Part shown: positions 1 to 7,819 of the stretch, one piece after another | Position numbering within the stretch: position 1 is the stretch's first letter | Layout of the letters: each line of letters opens with the position of its first letter | NCBI RefSeq assembly: GCF_024137025.1 | Contig: NZ_JAMYJR010000034.1 | Coordinates: 1-64,000 of the forward strand | Direction of reading: 5' to 3' | Origin: Paractinoplanes aksuensis | GTDB lineage: Bacteria; Actinomycetota; Actinomycetes; Mycobacteriales; Micromonosporaceae | Length of the DNA stretch: 64,000 nucleotides | Program-made: the position numbers and the translations under genes | Notes under the pieces: model-generated | Told to the model about the DNA's origin: nothing | The model's input: only the letters and a program-made list of their open reading frames with translations | Databases searched by the model: none

Positions 1-77
<77 letters not shown>

Positions 78-82
78 GCTTC

Positions 83-391
83 TCAGTTCTCGTCAGCCGG
101 CGGGTCGGGCGGGCCCGATCCGCCCCGTCGCACCGCGCCCCCGGCCACGATGCCGACGATCGTCCCGACGATCCCGGTCACGGCATCCTTGTTGACCTTC
201 TCGTACATCCCCAGGGCGGTGATCACCGCTAGTGCGAGCAGCCCGATCAGCAGCTCCGCCACGGGGACCGGCCGGACCGACGAGCGGGCATACCGGACCG
301 CCAGCGCGGCCACGATCAGCACGACGATCAGGAACGCAGCGACCGACAGCCCGTCCCGCAGGTCGGTGAACGTCAGCCCCACGGCGCGCAA
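83..391 (-). CDS. Small membrane protein with two TM segments
   Basis: A 102-residue protein, function not recognised. Hydrophobic stretches at about residues 16-34 (SVAAFLIVVLIVAALAV) and 45-60 (LLIGLLALAVITAL) are probably membrane helices. A glycine-rich third segment (VTGIVGTIVGIVAGGAV) follows, and the tail is charged and Pro-rich. The start is uncertain: TTG at 391 gives the longest frame, GTG at 382 is the alternative. It overlaps the 3' end of the upstream peptidoglycan-binding gene by up to 19 bases, suggesting translational coupling and possibly a shared cell-envelope role. The stop lies just inside the poly-C edge. Confidence 0.6.
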   Translation of the reverse strand: MRAVGLTFTDLRDGLSVAAFLIVVLIVAALAVRYARSSVRPVPVAELLIGLLALAVITALGMYEKVNKDAVTGIVGTIVGIVAGGAVRRGGSGPPDPPADEN

Positions 392-783
392 CCCGGGAGG
401 CCGCCGCCCAGCGACCAGACCATCCGCCCGCCGGTGGCCGGCCCGTAGACCCCGTCCGCGGACGTGCCCACCGTGCGCTGGACGTTGATCAACGCGTTCC
501 GCGTCTGGTTACCGAAGGCGCTGTCCACGGTGAGGTTCTGTCCGTAGCAATAGCGAAGGCTCATCTGGAGGGCCCACACCCCGCTCGAGGCGTTGCCGAC
601 GCCCATCACGCAGTTCTTGTTGCCGCTGAAGGTGGCGAACCGCGGCCCGATCGGGCCGCCGCTCTGGGTCGAGGTGTTGCAGTTGGGCAGGGCGGCCTGA
701 GCCGGCGCCGGAGCGAGCACGACGGCGGATCCACCGGCGATGGCGGTGGCGACAGCGATGGCCCGAAGGCGTTTGGTCATCAT
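373..783 (-). CDS. Secreted peptidoglycan-binding domain protein
   Basis: A 136-residue exported protein. The N-terminus (MMTKRLRAIAVATAIAGGSA..., ending AQA at about residue 30) is a Sec signal peptide with a signal peptidase I site. The mature part carries a single peptidoglycan_binding_1-like repeat: VWALQMSLRYCYGQNLTVDS, an F-G-N-Q-T motif, then a DGVYGPATG motif. Four cysteines suggest disulfides. It probably binds cell-wall glycan outside the membrane; no catalytic domain is attached. The start was set at the ATG-ATG pair (783/780) because it gives a proper signal peptide and has GGTGAA upstream; the reading frame stays open further upstream without plausible coding. A GTG/TTG-started membrane protein overlaps its end. 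Confidence 0.8.
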   Translation of the reverse strand: MMTKRLRAIAVATAIAGGSAVVLAPAPAQAALPNCNTSTQSGGPIGPRFATFSGNKNCVMGVGNASSGVWALQMSLRYCYGQNLTVDSAFGNQTRNALINVQRTVGTSADGVYGPATGGRMVWSLGGGLPGCAPWG

Positions 784-833
784 GGATTCACCGTGCGCCC
801 GGCTCGGTGCTTCGTCGTCTGAATCAGACAGAG

Positions 834-3053
834 TCAGACATCGTCGGGCTGCCGGGCCCGCCACGAGTCGAGATACGTCCGCGTCCGGCGGGCAAGCGGG
901 TGCTCCGGCCCCAGCGACTGCGTCGCGTCCCGCAGCGCCCTCTCGAGGCCGGCGACGGCCGCGGCGATGTCCCCGGCGTCGCCCCGGCACTGGGCCAGGT
1001 TGCCCCGGGCCCCGAGGGTGTACCGGTGGAACGGGCCGAGGATCCGGAGACAGTCGTCCAGCAGCGCGGCGAATTCGACCGTCGCGACCCCGATCGCCCC
1101 CGCCTTCCAAGTCCAGAAGGCCTGACCGTTGCGGGCTTGCAGGGTGTACGGGTGGTCGGAGCCGTCCTGACGCTGCCGCATCGACACCAGGTCCCGGAAT
1201 TCGGTCACCGCGCCCCCGGGGTCCCCGGCGCCGCCGATGAAGTGCGCGAGGTCCGCGCGCAGGGTCAGAAGGGTCGGGTGATCGGCCAGCCCCGCCTGGT
1301 GGTAGTCGCCGACCAGGTCGGTCAGCTCGCCGACAGCCGTCGCTGCATCACCGCCCATCCCGGCCCAGCGGGCGCGGTACATCCGGGCCGACAGAGTGAG
1401 CTCGTCGCCGCCTCCGAGGTGCCGGCCACAGTCGGCGATGAGATCGGTCGACCGGGAGCGGGCCGCGGCCCGCTCCCCACTGCTGCCGAGCCAGTACAAC
1501 AGATCGTGCCGCAGTTCGAGGGCCGTCCGGTGCCCGGGACCGAGCAGCGACTCGGCGAGGGCGTACAGACTCTCGCAGTGCCCGATCGCGGCCTCGATGT
1601 CACCGGATTCCCCGGCACTCATGATGAACCGGTGCACCAGCGGATGGCCGCCGCCGGCCACCAGCGACCCGCCACAGTGATCGATCACCGCGCGGGCGTT
1701 GGTGCGCAGGTAGGGCGGGGCCACCTGCGCCGACCGTTCGTCCGGCCACAAGTCGGTCAACCCCTCGGCCGCGACACGGGCGATCCGGGCGAGCTCGGGC
1801 GCACTGAGATGTTCGCGGGTCACCCGATGCACGACGCGATGGAGTCCGATCTCGCGGAACGGTTCGTCGCGGTAGTCGACCAGGTTCAGCCGGCGCAGGC
1901 AATGCAGTCCGTCCTCCGCGCCTTGGGCGTCCACCCCGAGGTGGCGGGTCACCGCGTCGGTCTTCAGCATTGCCCCGGGAATGCCACTTGGGTCCAGCAG
2001 GCTGAGCAACTCGATGACCGGCCGGGCGACACCGGCCGGCTGCAAGGAATCGGCGAGTTCGACCGAGATGCTCCATGTCATCACCACGGACCCTGGTTGG
2101 CCGTCCGGCCGTGAGCCCTGTTCCGGGACGAGTGTGCTGAGCGGTGCCCCGGCCATCCGCTCCAGATATCCGGCACAGGTGAGCCGGCGGTCGATCTGGA
2201 AAGTGACCGCCTGGGCCAGCGCGAGCGGCAGATACCCGAGCGCCGCGGCCAACGCGGCCGCACCATCGGTGAGTCCGGCGGGACCGAGCCGTTGCTGGAG
2301 GAAGGCCAGCGACTCGGCGGGCGTGAACACACCGACAGGAACGAGGATCCGTCCGTGACCGTCGAGGGCGTCGTCGGCCCGGCGCGTGGTGACGATCGTG
2401 TGTCCCGACGGATGGCCGACCGGTGGGGACAGCCCGTCGAGGTCGCCCGGCACGTGCAGGTCGTCTATCACCACCAGCCAGCGCCGGCCGGTGCGGCCCA
2501 ACCAGGCCAGGAACTGCTTCGCCGCCTCGGTCTCGCTGTCCACGGCGGCCCCGGTGATCTCGGCGTGCGCCGCGGCGTAGGACGCGACGATCGCGTCCCG
2601 CGACGTTCCGTCAGTCCAGATCCGCACATCGGACCCGAGGTCGTCCCACACGTGACGGGCAATTTGCGTCTTCCCCGTCCCGCCAGTGCCGGCCAGGATG
2701 TAGCACCCCGCGGCCTCGAGACCCATGACCCGCTCCTGGAACGCGCGCGCGATCGGCGGCGGATGACCGAACACCAGCTCACGTCCGCCGGCCGGCGCGT
2801 CGATCGCCGCATGCAGGTCCCGCCAACGCTCCAGTGTGAACAAGCCCGGATCGACGCCCGAACCCGCACGGGCCTTGCACGTCACGACATACCTGGCCAC
2901 CGTGGGCCAGCGCGGTTTCCGGGAGCCGTTGAGCAGGTCGTCCAAGGCTTGGCGCGAGATGCCACTGCTGCTGGACAGCCAGACTTTCGTCGGCTCACCG
3001 ACCCGCCGCCGAAGGTCCTGGGCCGCCTCGGCGAAGACGGCAAGCGCATCCAC
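834..3053 (-). CDS. NB-ARC/TPR STAND-type regulator with N-terminal HTH
   Basis: A 739-residue STAND ATPase. Residues about 1-65 resemble a Cro/XRE-type helix-turn-helix (ISRQALDDLLNGSRKPRWPT), a frequent N-terminus in actinomycete NB-ARC proteins. The P-loop is GTGGTGKT (122-129), Walker B is LVVIDD (193-198), followed by IVTTRR (about 220-225) and a YLPLALAQA helix typical of NB-ARC. The C-terminal half (about 450-735) is a tetratricopeptide array with recurring LGPGHRTAL / DHPTLL / DHPYTL / LGPEHPLA signatures. These proteins are ATP-switched signal or defence regulators; the ligand is unknown. The start is GTG at 3053 with no strong ribosome binding site. It is separated from the neighbouring protease by a strong terminator, so the two are probably not co-transcribed. 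Confidence 0.85.
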   Translation of the reverse strand: MDALAVFAEAAQDLRRRVGEPTKVWLSSSSGISRQALDDLLNGSRKPRWPTVARYVVTCKARAGSGVDPGLFTLERWRDLHAAIDAPAGGRELVFGHPPPIARAFQERVMGLEAAGCYILAGTGGTGKTQIARHVWDDLGSDVRIWTDGTSRDAIVASYAAAHAEITGAAVDSETEAAKQFLAWLGRTGRRWLVVIDDLHVPGDLDGLSPPVGHPSGHTIVTTRRADDALDGHGRILVPVGVFTPAESLAFLQQRLGPAGLTDGAAALAAALGYLPLALAQAVTFQIDRRLTCAGYLERMAGAPLSTLVPEQGSRPDGQPGSVVMTWSISVELADSLQPAGVARPVIELLSLLDPSGIPGAMLKTDAVTRHLGVDAQGAEDGLHCLRRLNLVDYRDEPFREIGLHRVVHRVTREHLSAPELARIARVAAEGLTDLWPDERSAQVAPPYLRTNARAVIDHCGGSLVAGGGHPLVHRFIMSAGESGDIEAAIGHCESLYALAESLLGPGHRTALELRHDLLYWLGSSGERAAARSRSTDLIADCGRHLGGGDELTLSARMYRARWAGMGGDAATAVGELTDLVGDYHQAGLADHPTLLTLRADLAHFIGGAGDPGGAVTEFRDLVSMRQRQDGSDHPYTLQARNGQAFWTWKAGAIGVATVEFAALLDDCLRILGPFHRYTLGARGNLAQCRGDAGDIAAAVAGLERALRDATQSLGPEHPLARRTRTYLDSWRARQPDDV

Positions 3054-3107
3054 CAGTCAACGACAACACAGGCCGGCGCCCAGAACCAGTCGGCAACCGC
3101 GCCGAAT

Positions 3108-3150
3108 CGAGTTGTGGCCCGCCACGGCGGTCGCGGCGGGCCACAACTCG
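3108..3150 (-). terminator. Strong hairpin terminator after the trypsin gene
   Basis: A perfect 16-base-pair inverted repeat: the left arm (3108-3123) reads CGAGTTGTGGCCCGCC and the right arm (3135-3150) is its complement, with an 11-base loop. It lies 6 bases beyond the stop of the minus-strand protease gene and upstream of the NB-ARC gene start. There is no clear U-tract, which is common for actinomycete terminators. Confidence 0.8.
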
Positions 3151-3156
3151 TCAAAG

Positions 3157-3903
3157 TCAGACCGGGAGGCCGCCGACCTGGGTGTTGACCCAGGTGCGGA
3201 TGGAGGGCAGGTCGCCGTAGATGGAGGGGGCGGTGGCGCAGGTGGAGCTGCTGTTGCCGGCGCGGCTGGTGACGCCGATCAGGTTCCAGCGGCCGCTCAC
3301 CGAGCGGACCTGGGGGCCGCCCGAGTCGCCGTAGCAGGCGCCGGCGTTGCCGCCGGTGTTGTTGGTGCAGATCTCGTACGGGCCGTTGATGCCGGCGCAG
3401 CGGCTGTCGGCCACGATCGAGGTATTGAGCTGGTGGGCCACGGTCGGGGCGGAGCCGCAGCCGCGCGGGGCGCAGGTCTGGCCCCAGCCGATGATGCGGG
3501 TGGCCGTGCCGACCGCGCCCGACGTGGTCGGAATGGGTGCGGGCGCGTAGCTGACCGAGGACGCCAGTTCGAACAGCTTCACGTCGATGCTCGGGTGGCT
3601 GACCGCGCGGCGCACCGAGACCACGGTGCCGCCGCTGGTGCGGTTGATGCTTCCCACCCGTACGGAAGAAGGGGTGGGGCAGTGTTTGGCCGTGACCACC
3701 CAGTTCGCCTTGATCAGCGAGCCGGTGCAGCCGGACGTGTAGACCATGAACGGGTAGTTCTCGGTGGCGGGCTGACCGCCGACGACGTTGGTGCCCACGC
3801 CGGGGTCGGCGCTGGGCGCGGCCATCGCGGCGCCCGCCGGCGACAAGAGGCCCGCGGCGAGCACGGTGGCGGCGGTGAGCAGGGTCCGAGCGAGAAGGCG
3901 CAT
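3157..3903 (-). CDS. Secreted trypsin-like serine protease (S1 family)
   Basis: A 248-residue secreted protease. The signal peptide is MRLLARTLLTAATVLAAGLL...AMA (about 1-29); a propeptide-like segment precedes the mature N-terminus VVGGQPATENYPF (about 40). The catalytic triad is visible: His74 in TAKHC, Asp107 in SIDVKLFEL, Ser194 in GDSGGP. A CYGDSGGP context and six or more cysteines fit a disulfide-bonded streptogrisin/trypsin fold. The residue six before Ser194 is Ala/Gly rather than Asp, so Arg/Lys specificity is not certain. The ATG at 3903 is preceded by AGGACG at suitable distance; the frame is open further upstream but that extension disrupts the signal peptide. A strong terminator follows directly. 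Confidence 0.9.
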   Translation of the reverse strand: MRLLARTLLTAATVLAAGLLSPAGAAMAAPSADPGVGTNVVGGQPATENYPFMVYTSGCTGSLIKANWVVTAKHCPTPSSVRVGSINRTSGGTVVSVRRAVSHPSIDVKLFELASSVSYAPAPIPTTSGAVGTATRIIGWGQTCAPRGCGSAPTVAHQLNTSIVADSRCAGINGPYEICTNNTGGNAGACYGDSGGPQVRSVSGRWNLIGVTSRAGNSSSTCATAPSIYGDLPSIRTWVNTQVGGLPV

Positions 3904-4070
3904 GGCGAATCGTCCTGTCTGACCGGTAGGGAATCGCTGCGGGCCGGTGGCCCGGCCACACGGTAGCCCTGAATAGACAGGCATCGATACATGTCACCTG
4001 GGGCCTATCGCCGCGTGATCGTTCCGGAACCCTCAAGCCGGCGCGGCGCGAGCCGATGGACCAACCCGAC

Positions 4071-4742
4071 ATGAGACTGCTCCGGATCGCCTGCATCGCC
4101 CTGACGCTCGCCCTCGGCGGCTCGTCGGTGGTCGGGCCGCCCCCGACCGGCCCGCGGCCGGCGCCCGAGGTGCCCGACGCCGCGCAGCGGCTCGCCATGA
4201 ACGATCCGTCCGCGCCCCAGCCGGAATTGAGCGTGTCTAGCTTCGTGGTCGGCGAGGCCGAGCCGCCCGGACGATGCGTGTCGTCGCCCGGCCCGGCCGG
4301 CCGCCCGATCACGGCCCCGCTGGGCGAACCCATCGTCTATTTCGGCGCCAAGTACACGATTCAGGAGATCGGCGTGACCGGCCCCGGACCGGGGAACGTG
4401 TGGCTGGCGGCCCGGGTCGAGGTCACCAGCTCGGGTTGCCTCGGATCGGCCAACCTCTGGGACTTCCTCTTCACCGCCGCTGACGGCACGACCTTCCCAC
4501 CGTCGCGCCAGGAACGGCGGGGTGAGTTCACCTGGTACGACATCCCGGCCGGGACCCGGGCGACCGGTCTGGTCTTCTTCGACCTTCCGGCGTCAGTGGT
4601 GGCCGGCGGCGCCGTAGGGCTGCGCGAGCCTCTGACCGTCGCGACCGTCCTCCGCCCGACGCCGGCCCGGCCGTACGGGCTCTGGCCCGTCCCGGCATCT
4701 CCTCCGACGGCCCTGCCCCCTGACTGTTTCGGTCGCCGCTGA
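4071..4742 (+). CDS. Exported DUF4352-like protein
   Basis: About 223 residues. The N-terminus MRLLRIACIALTLALGG is an export signal, followed by a Pro/Ala-rich linker. The C-terminal domain (roughly 85-195: YFGAKYTIQEIGV, NVWLAARVEVTSSG, LWDFLFTAADGTTF, WYDIPAGTRATGLVFFDLP) matches the immunoglobulin-like telokin/DUF4352 style of extracellular proteins. An ATG at 4056 would add five residues and is the alternative start; 4071 gives the better signal peptide. Role unknown. It is divergent from the secreted protease and precedes a HAD hydrolase gene by 29 bases. Confidence 0.65.
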   Translation: MRLLRIACIALTLALGGSSVVGPPPTGPRPAPEVPDAAQRLAMNDPSAPQPELSVSSFVVGEAEPPGRCVSSPGPAGRPITAPLGEPIVYFGAKYTIQEIGVTGPGPGNVWLAARVEVTSSGCLGSANLWDFLFTAADGTTFPPSRQERRGEFTWYDIPAGTRATGLVFFDLPASVVAGGAVGLREPLTVATVLRPTPARPYGLWPVPASPPTALPPDCFGRR

Positions 4743-4771
4743 CTCGCGCCTACGACGACTATGGTGGGGCG

Positions 4772-5437
4772 GTGGAAGCCGTGGTCTTCGACCTGCTCTA
4801 CACGCTCGTCCATCCTCGGGATTATCCCGGCGGCGTGGGGCGGGTGGGATGGCTGGCCGAACTGCTGGGCGTCGACCGGGCGTCCCTGAAAGCCCGGTGG
4901 GACGAGTTCGAGCCCGTGCTCGAGGCGGGCCGTGCGCCCGGCCCCGACCCCGAACTGACCTGGTTGCGCGGCGTCACCAAGGCCACCGATCTGAGCGGGG
5001 CCGAAGCCGACTGGGACCTGACCCGCCGCGAGGCTCTGCTGAATCCGCCCCCGAGCTCGGTGGCGACCCTGGTCGCGCTGCGCGACCGCGGCCTCAAGCT
5101 GGGCGTCCTGAGCAACACGCACGGCCTGGAGATGCGGGCCTGGCCCCGCTCGCCGTTGGCGCCGCTGGTCGACGTCGTCGCGTTCTCGCACGAGATCGGG
5201 CACATCAAACCCGAGCCCCAGGCCTACGCGTACGTGCTCGAACGCCTCGCGGTGCGGCCGGGCTCGGCCGTATATGTCGGCGACGGCAGCAACGACGAGC
5301 TGCTAGGGGCCCGGGCCGCCGGCTTCGGCCTGGTCGTCCTGGCCGAACAGGCCGCCACCCCGGACGCGCTCCCCCGGCTGCGCGCACAGGCTGACGTGTC
5401 GGTTTCGTCGCTGTTCGAAGTCGTCACATTGGTGTAG
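4772..5437 (+). CDS. HAD-superfamily hydrolase
   Basis: A 221-residue protein with all four HAD motifs: motif I VVFDLLYTLV (nucleophile Asp7), motif II Ser114 in LSNTH, motif III Lys146 in GHIKPEP, motif IV GDGSNDE (Asp171, Asp175). It belongs to the capped subfamily with phosphoglycolate phosphatase/haloacid dehalogenase-like members. Position +2 from the nucleophile is Leu rather than the Asp of phosphatases or the Tyr usual in dehalogenases, so the reaction cannot be assigned. The start is GTG at 4772. The next gene, an MFS exporter, begins 42 bases later on the same strand. Confidence 0.85.
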   Translation: MEAVVFDLLYTLVHPRDYPGGVGRVGWLAELLGVDRASLKARWDEFEPVLEAGRAPGPDPELTWLRGVTKATDLSGAEADWDLTRREALLNPPPSSVATLVALRDRGLKLGVLSNTHGLEMRAWPRSPLAPLVDVVAFSHEIGHIKPEPQAYAYVLERLAVRPGSAVYVGDGSNDELLGARAAGFGLVVLAEQAATPDALPRLRAQADVSVSSLFEVVTLV

Positions 5438-5479
5438 GCGCGCTGGGCTGTGCGGGCCGTTCGGGGGTAGAAAGCGTGG

Positions 5480-6901
5480 GTGCCCGAACTGAGTCCCCGC
5501 CGGCGTGCGCTGGTGCTGGCCATCTGTTGTCTCAGCCTGTTCATCGTCGGGCTGGACAACACCATCGTCAACATCGCGTTGCCGGCTCTGCGGTCCGACC
5601 TGGACACGTCGGTGTCGGGTTTGCAGTGGGTGATCGACGCCTACACGTTGGTGCTGGCCAGCCTGCTGATCCTGGCCGGCAGCACGGCCGACCGGGTCGG
5701 GCGGCGGCGCACCTTCCAGGCCGGGCTGGCGCTGTTCACGATCGGGTCGTTGTTGTGCAGTGTGGCGCCCTCGCTCGGATGGCTGATCGCGTTCCGGATG
5801 GTGCAGGCGGTCGGCGGGTCGATGCTCAATCCGGTGGCCATGTCGATCATCACCAACACGTTCACCGAGCCCAAGGAACGGGCGCGGGCGATCGGGGTGT
5901 GGGGTGGCGTGGTCGGGCTGAGCATGGCCCTCGGGCCGGTGCTGGGCGGCGTACTGGTGGATTCGCTGGGATGGCGGTCGATCTTCTGGATCAATGTGCC
6001 GGTCGGGGTGGCGGCGATCGTGCTGACTGCGCTGTTCGTGCCCGAGTCGCGGGCGCCGCGGCCGCGCCGGATCGACCTGGTGGGGCAGGCGCTCGTGCTT
6101 ATCCTGCTGGCCTCGGTCACGTACGGGATCATCGAGGGGCCCGGCACGGGCTGGGGCTCGGCCGAGATCGTCGGCTGTTTCGTGCTCGGTGCGGCCGCGC
6201 TGGCCGGCCTGCTGCTGTACGAACCCCGGCGTACGGAACCACTGTTGGATCTGCGCTTCTTCCGGAGCGTCCCGTTCAGCGGGGCCACGGTGATCGCCGT
6301 GTCGGCGTTCGCCGCGCTGGCCGGGTTCCTGTTCCTCAACACGCTCTACCTGCAGGACGCGCGCGGGCTGTCGGCCCTGCACGCGGGCCTCTACACGCTG
6401 CCCATGGCCGCCATGACGGCGGTGTTCGCGCCGCTGTCGGGCCGTCTGGTGGCCGCCCGGGGCGCCCGGCTCCCGCTGATCCTGGCCGGCACCGCGATGA
6501 CACTGGCCATCCTGCCGCTGACCCAGCTCACCACCACGACCCCGGACGCCGTGCTGATCGGCAGCTATCTGCTCTTCGGCATCGGGTTCGGGCTGGTCAA
6601 CGCCCCGATCACCAACACCGCCCTGTCCGGCATGCCGCGGGCCCAGGCCGGGGTGGCCGCGGCCGTGGCGTCGACGTCACGGCAGGTCGGCGGGTCGCTC
6701 GGGGTGGCCGTGATCGGGGCCGCGGTGGTGTCCGGCTTCGACGGCTCGATGGCCACCGGTTTCGCCTCGGCCAGCCACACCGGCTGGTGGATCGTGGTCG
6801 GCTGCGGCCTGGCCGTGCTGACCCTGGGCGTGGTCACGACGGGCCGCCGGGCCCAGTCCACGGCCCGGCGCGTCGAGAATCCGGACGCCGTTCCGGTCTA
6901 G
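5480..6901 (+). CDS. MFS drug exporter, DHA2 (14-TM) family
   Basis: A 473-residue inner-membrane proton antiporter of the EmrB/QacA type. Motif signatures include LDNTIVNIALPAL in TM1, the loop-2 motif GSTADRVGRRRTFQ, and the motif C region GVVGLSMALGPVLGG. About 14 hydrophobic segments can be counted. Length is usual for DHA2 exporters. The start is GTG at 5480. Likely role is efflux of hydrophobic compounds; the substrate cannot be told. No dedicated regulator is adjacent. Its TAG stop shares the tetranucleotide CTAG with the stop of the convergent gene. Confidence 0.9.
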   Translation: MPELSPRRRALVLAICCLSLFIVGLDNTIVNIALPALRSDLDTSVSGLQWVIDAYTLVLASLLILAGSTADRVGRRRTFQAGLALFTIGSLLCSVAPSLGWLIAFRMVQAVGGSMLNPVAMSIITNTFTEPKERARAIGVWGGVVGLSMALGPVLGGVLVDSLGWRSIFWINVPVGVAAIVLTALFVPESRAPRPRRIDLVGQALVLILLASVTYGIIEGPGTGWGSAEIVGCFVLGAAALAGLLLYEPRRTEPLLDLRFFRSVPFSGATVIAVSAFAALAGFLFLNTLYLQDARGLSALHAGLYTLPMAAMTAVFAPLSGRLVAARGARLPLILAGTAMTLAILPLTQLTTTTPDAVLIGSYLLFGIGFGLVNAPITNTALSGMPRAQAGVAAAVASTSRQVGGSLGVAVIGAAVVSGFDGSMATGFASASHTGWWIVVGCGLAVLTLGVVTTGRRAQSTARRVENPDAVPV

Positions 6902-7281
6902 TCAGCGGTGAAGACGGCGATCGTCTGCCCCAACGGCGTCAGCATGAACAGAGCGAGGGCGGTCGTGAGCACGGCGGTGGCGATGCACCAGCGGTACAGC
7001 CGCGGGGGCAGGCTGCGGCGCAGGGCCAGCTGGGCGAGCGCGGTGCCGGCGACGAGCGCCGCGAAGATCGGGCCCAGCAGCGCGATGTAGAAGCCGGGCA
7101 CCCCCAGCAGCCAGCCGGGCACGATCCACAACTCGGTCGGCGGGTACGCCCGGGGCGCCCACAGATAGGGCAGGACGGCCCCGGCCAGGTACGCCACCAC
7201 GACGTACAGCTGCAGCCCGACCAGCCCGCGAACGGCCCCGATCGGCGCGGGGCGGTCGCTGGACGCTTCGATGGATGTCAC
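6898..7281 (-). CDS. Four-TM membrane protein, unknown function
   Basis: A 127-residue protein with four hydrophobic segments (VGLQLYVVVAYLAGAVLPYL, IALLGPIFAALVAGTALAQL, CIATAVLTTALALFML and a shorter one around WIVPGWLLGVPGF). Not recognised as a named family. GTG at 7281 was preferred over GTG at 7287 because AAGG lies five bases upstream. The TAG stop at 6898-6900 overlaps the stop of the convergent exporter gene. The gene upstream on the same strand also codes for a small membrane protein. Confidence 0.65.
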   Translation of the reverse strand: MTSIEASSDRPAPIGAVRGLVGLQLYVVVAYLAGAVLPYLWAPRAYPPTELWIVPGWLLGVPGFYIALLGPIFAALVAGTALAQLALRRSLPPRLYRWCIATAVLTTALALFMLTPLGQTIAVFTAD

Positions 7282-7332
7282 AGGCACCTTTTTAGCCGAA
7301 CCTCGCCACGCGCGGAAGACGGGGCCGGCCGG

Positions 7333-7742
7333 TCAGTTCACGCCGGAGGCGATCAGGCCGACGCCCGCCGCGAGCAGACCGATCACGAGCACGCCGAGGC
7401 CGATCCAGATCAGGGCGCCAGCCGGTTCGGCTGCTGCGGATCCTTGCTCGCGACCGAGAGGAAGAAGCCCGCGGGTACGAAGATGGCCGCGAGCAGCACC
7501 CCGGTCGAGAGAGTCGCCCACGGCTGGGCCACATCGTTCGACTGCACCAGCACCATCACCAGCAGGCCAAGGATGACCAGGACGCCCGCGTGCGCATGCC
7601 CGGCCCGGAAGAACGACTTCTGCAGCGGGTTGGCCGGGGCGTGCCCGCGGACGACGCGGAGCAGGAAGGTGCCGCCATAAGCGATGCCGATGACGGACAG
7701 CAGGACCGAGCCCGCGATGATCCGGTGGGTGTCGTCGAGCAT
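7333..7742 (-). pseudogene. Small membrane protein gene with a frameshift
   Basis: From the ATG at 7742 (MLDDTHRIIAGSVLL...) one frame encodes three TM helices and stops at 7410 after SKDPQQPNRLAP. A second frame continues immediately with ALIWIGLGVLVIGLLAAGVG, a fourth TM helix, and ends at 7333. Joining the two gives a coherent protein of about 135 residues. A one-base loss (or two-base gain) near 7410-7425, beside a GCGCCC run, explains this. It may be a sequencing error rather than a true mutation. Function unknown; the His-rich FFRAGHAHAG loop may bind a metal. Confidence 0.6.
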
Positions 7743-7763
7743 GGGTCACGGCCTCTCAGTTCA

Positions 7764-7802
7764 GCGGATCGGGTGGACCCAGCCAGTTTCCGCCTGATCC
7801 GC
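7764..7802 (-). terminator. Hairpin terminator after the aldehyde dehydrogenase gene
   Basis: Inverted repeat GCGGATCGGGTGG (7764-7776) and CCGCCTGATCCGC (7790-7802): 13 pairs, two of them G-U, with a 13-base loop. It lies 18 bases past the dehydrogenase stop on the minus strand and before the next minus-strand gene. Confidence 0.55.
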
Positions 7803-7819
7803 CGATTCCTCAGCCCCGC

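Noticed and set aside
373..1110. A 245-residue version of the peptidoglycan-binding protein
   Set aside because: The extra N-terminal part is Arg/Pro-rich shadow of the NB-ARC gene; the signal peptide starts at 783.
5476..7680. A 734-codon plus-strand frame over the MFS exporter
   Set aside because: It reads a different frame of the exporter gene and crosses the neighbouring minus-strand genes; composition is Arg/Gly/Ala-rich.
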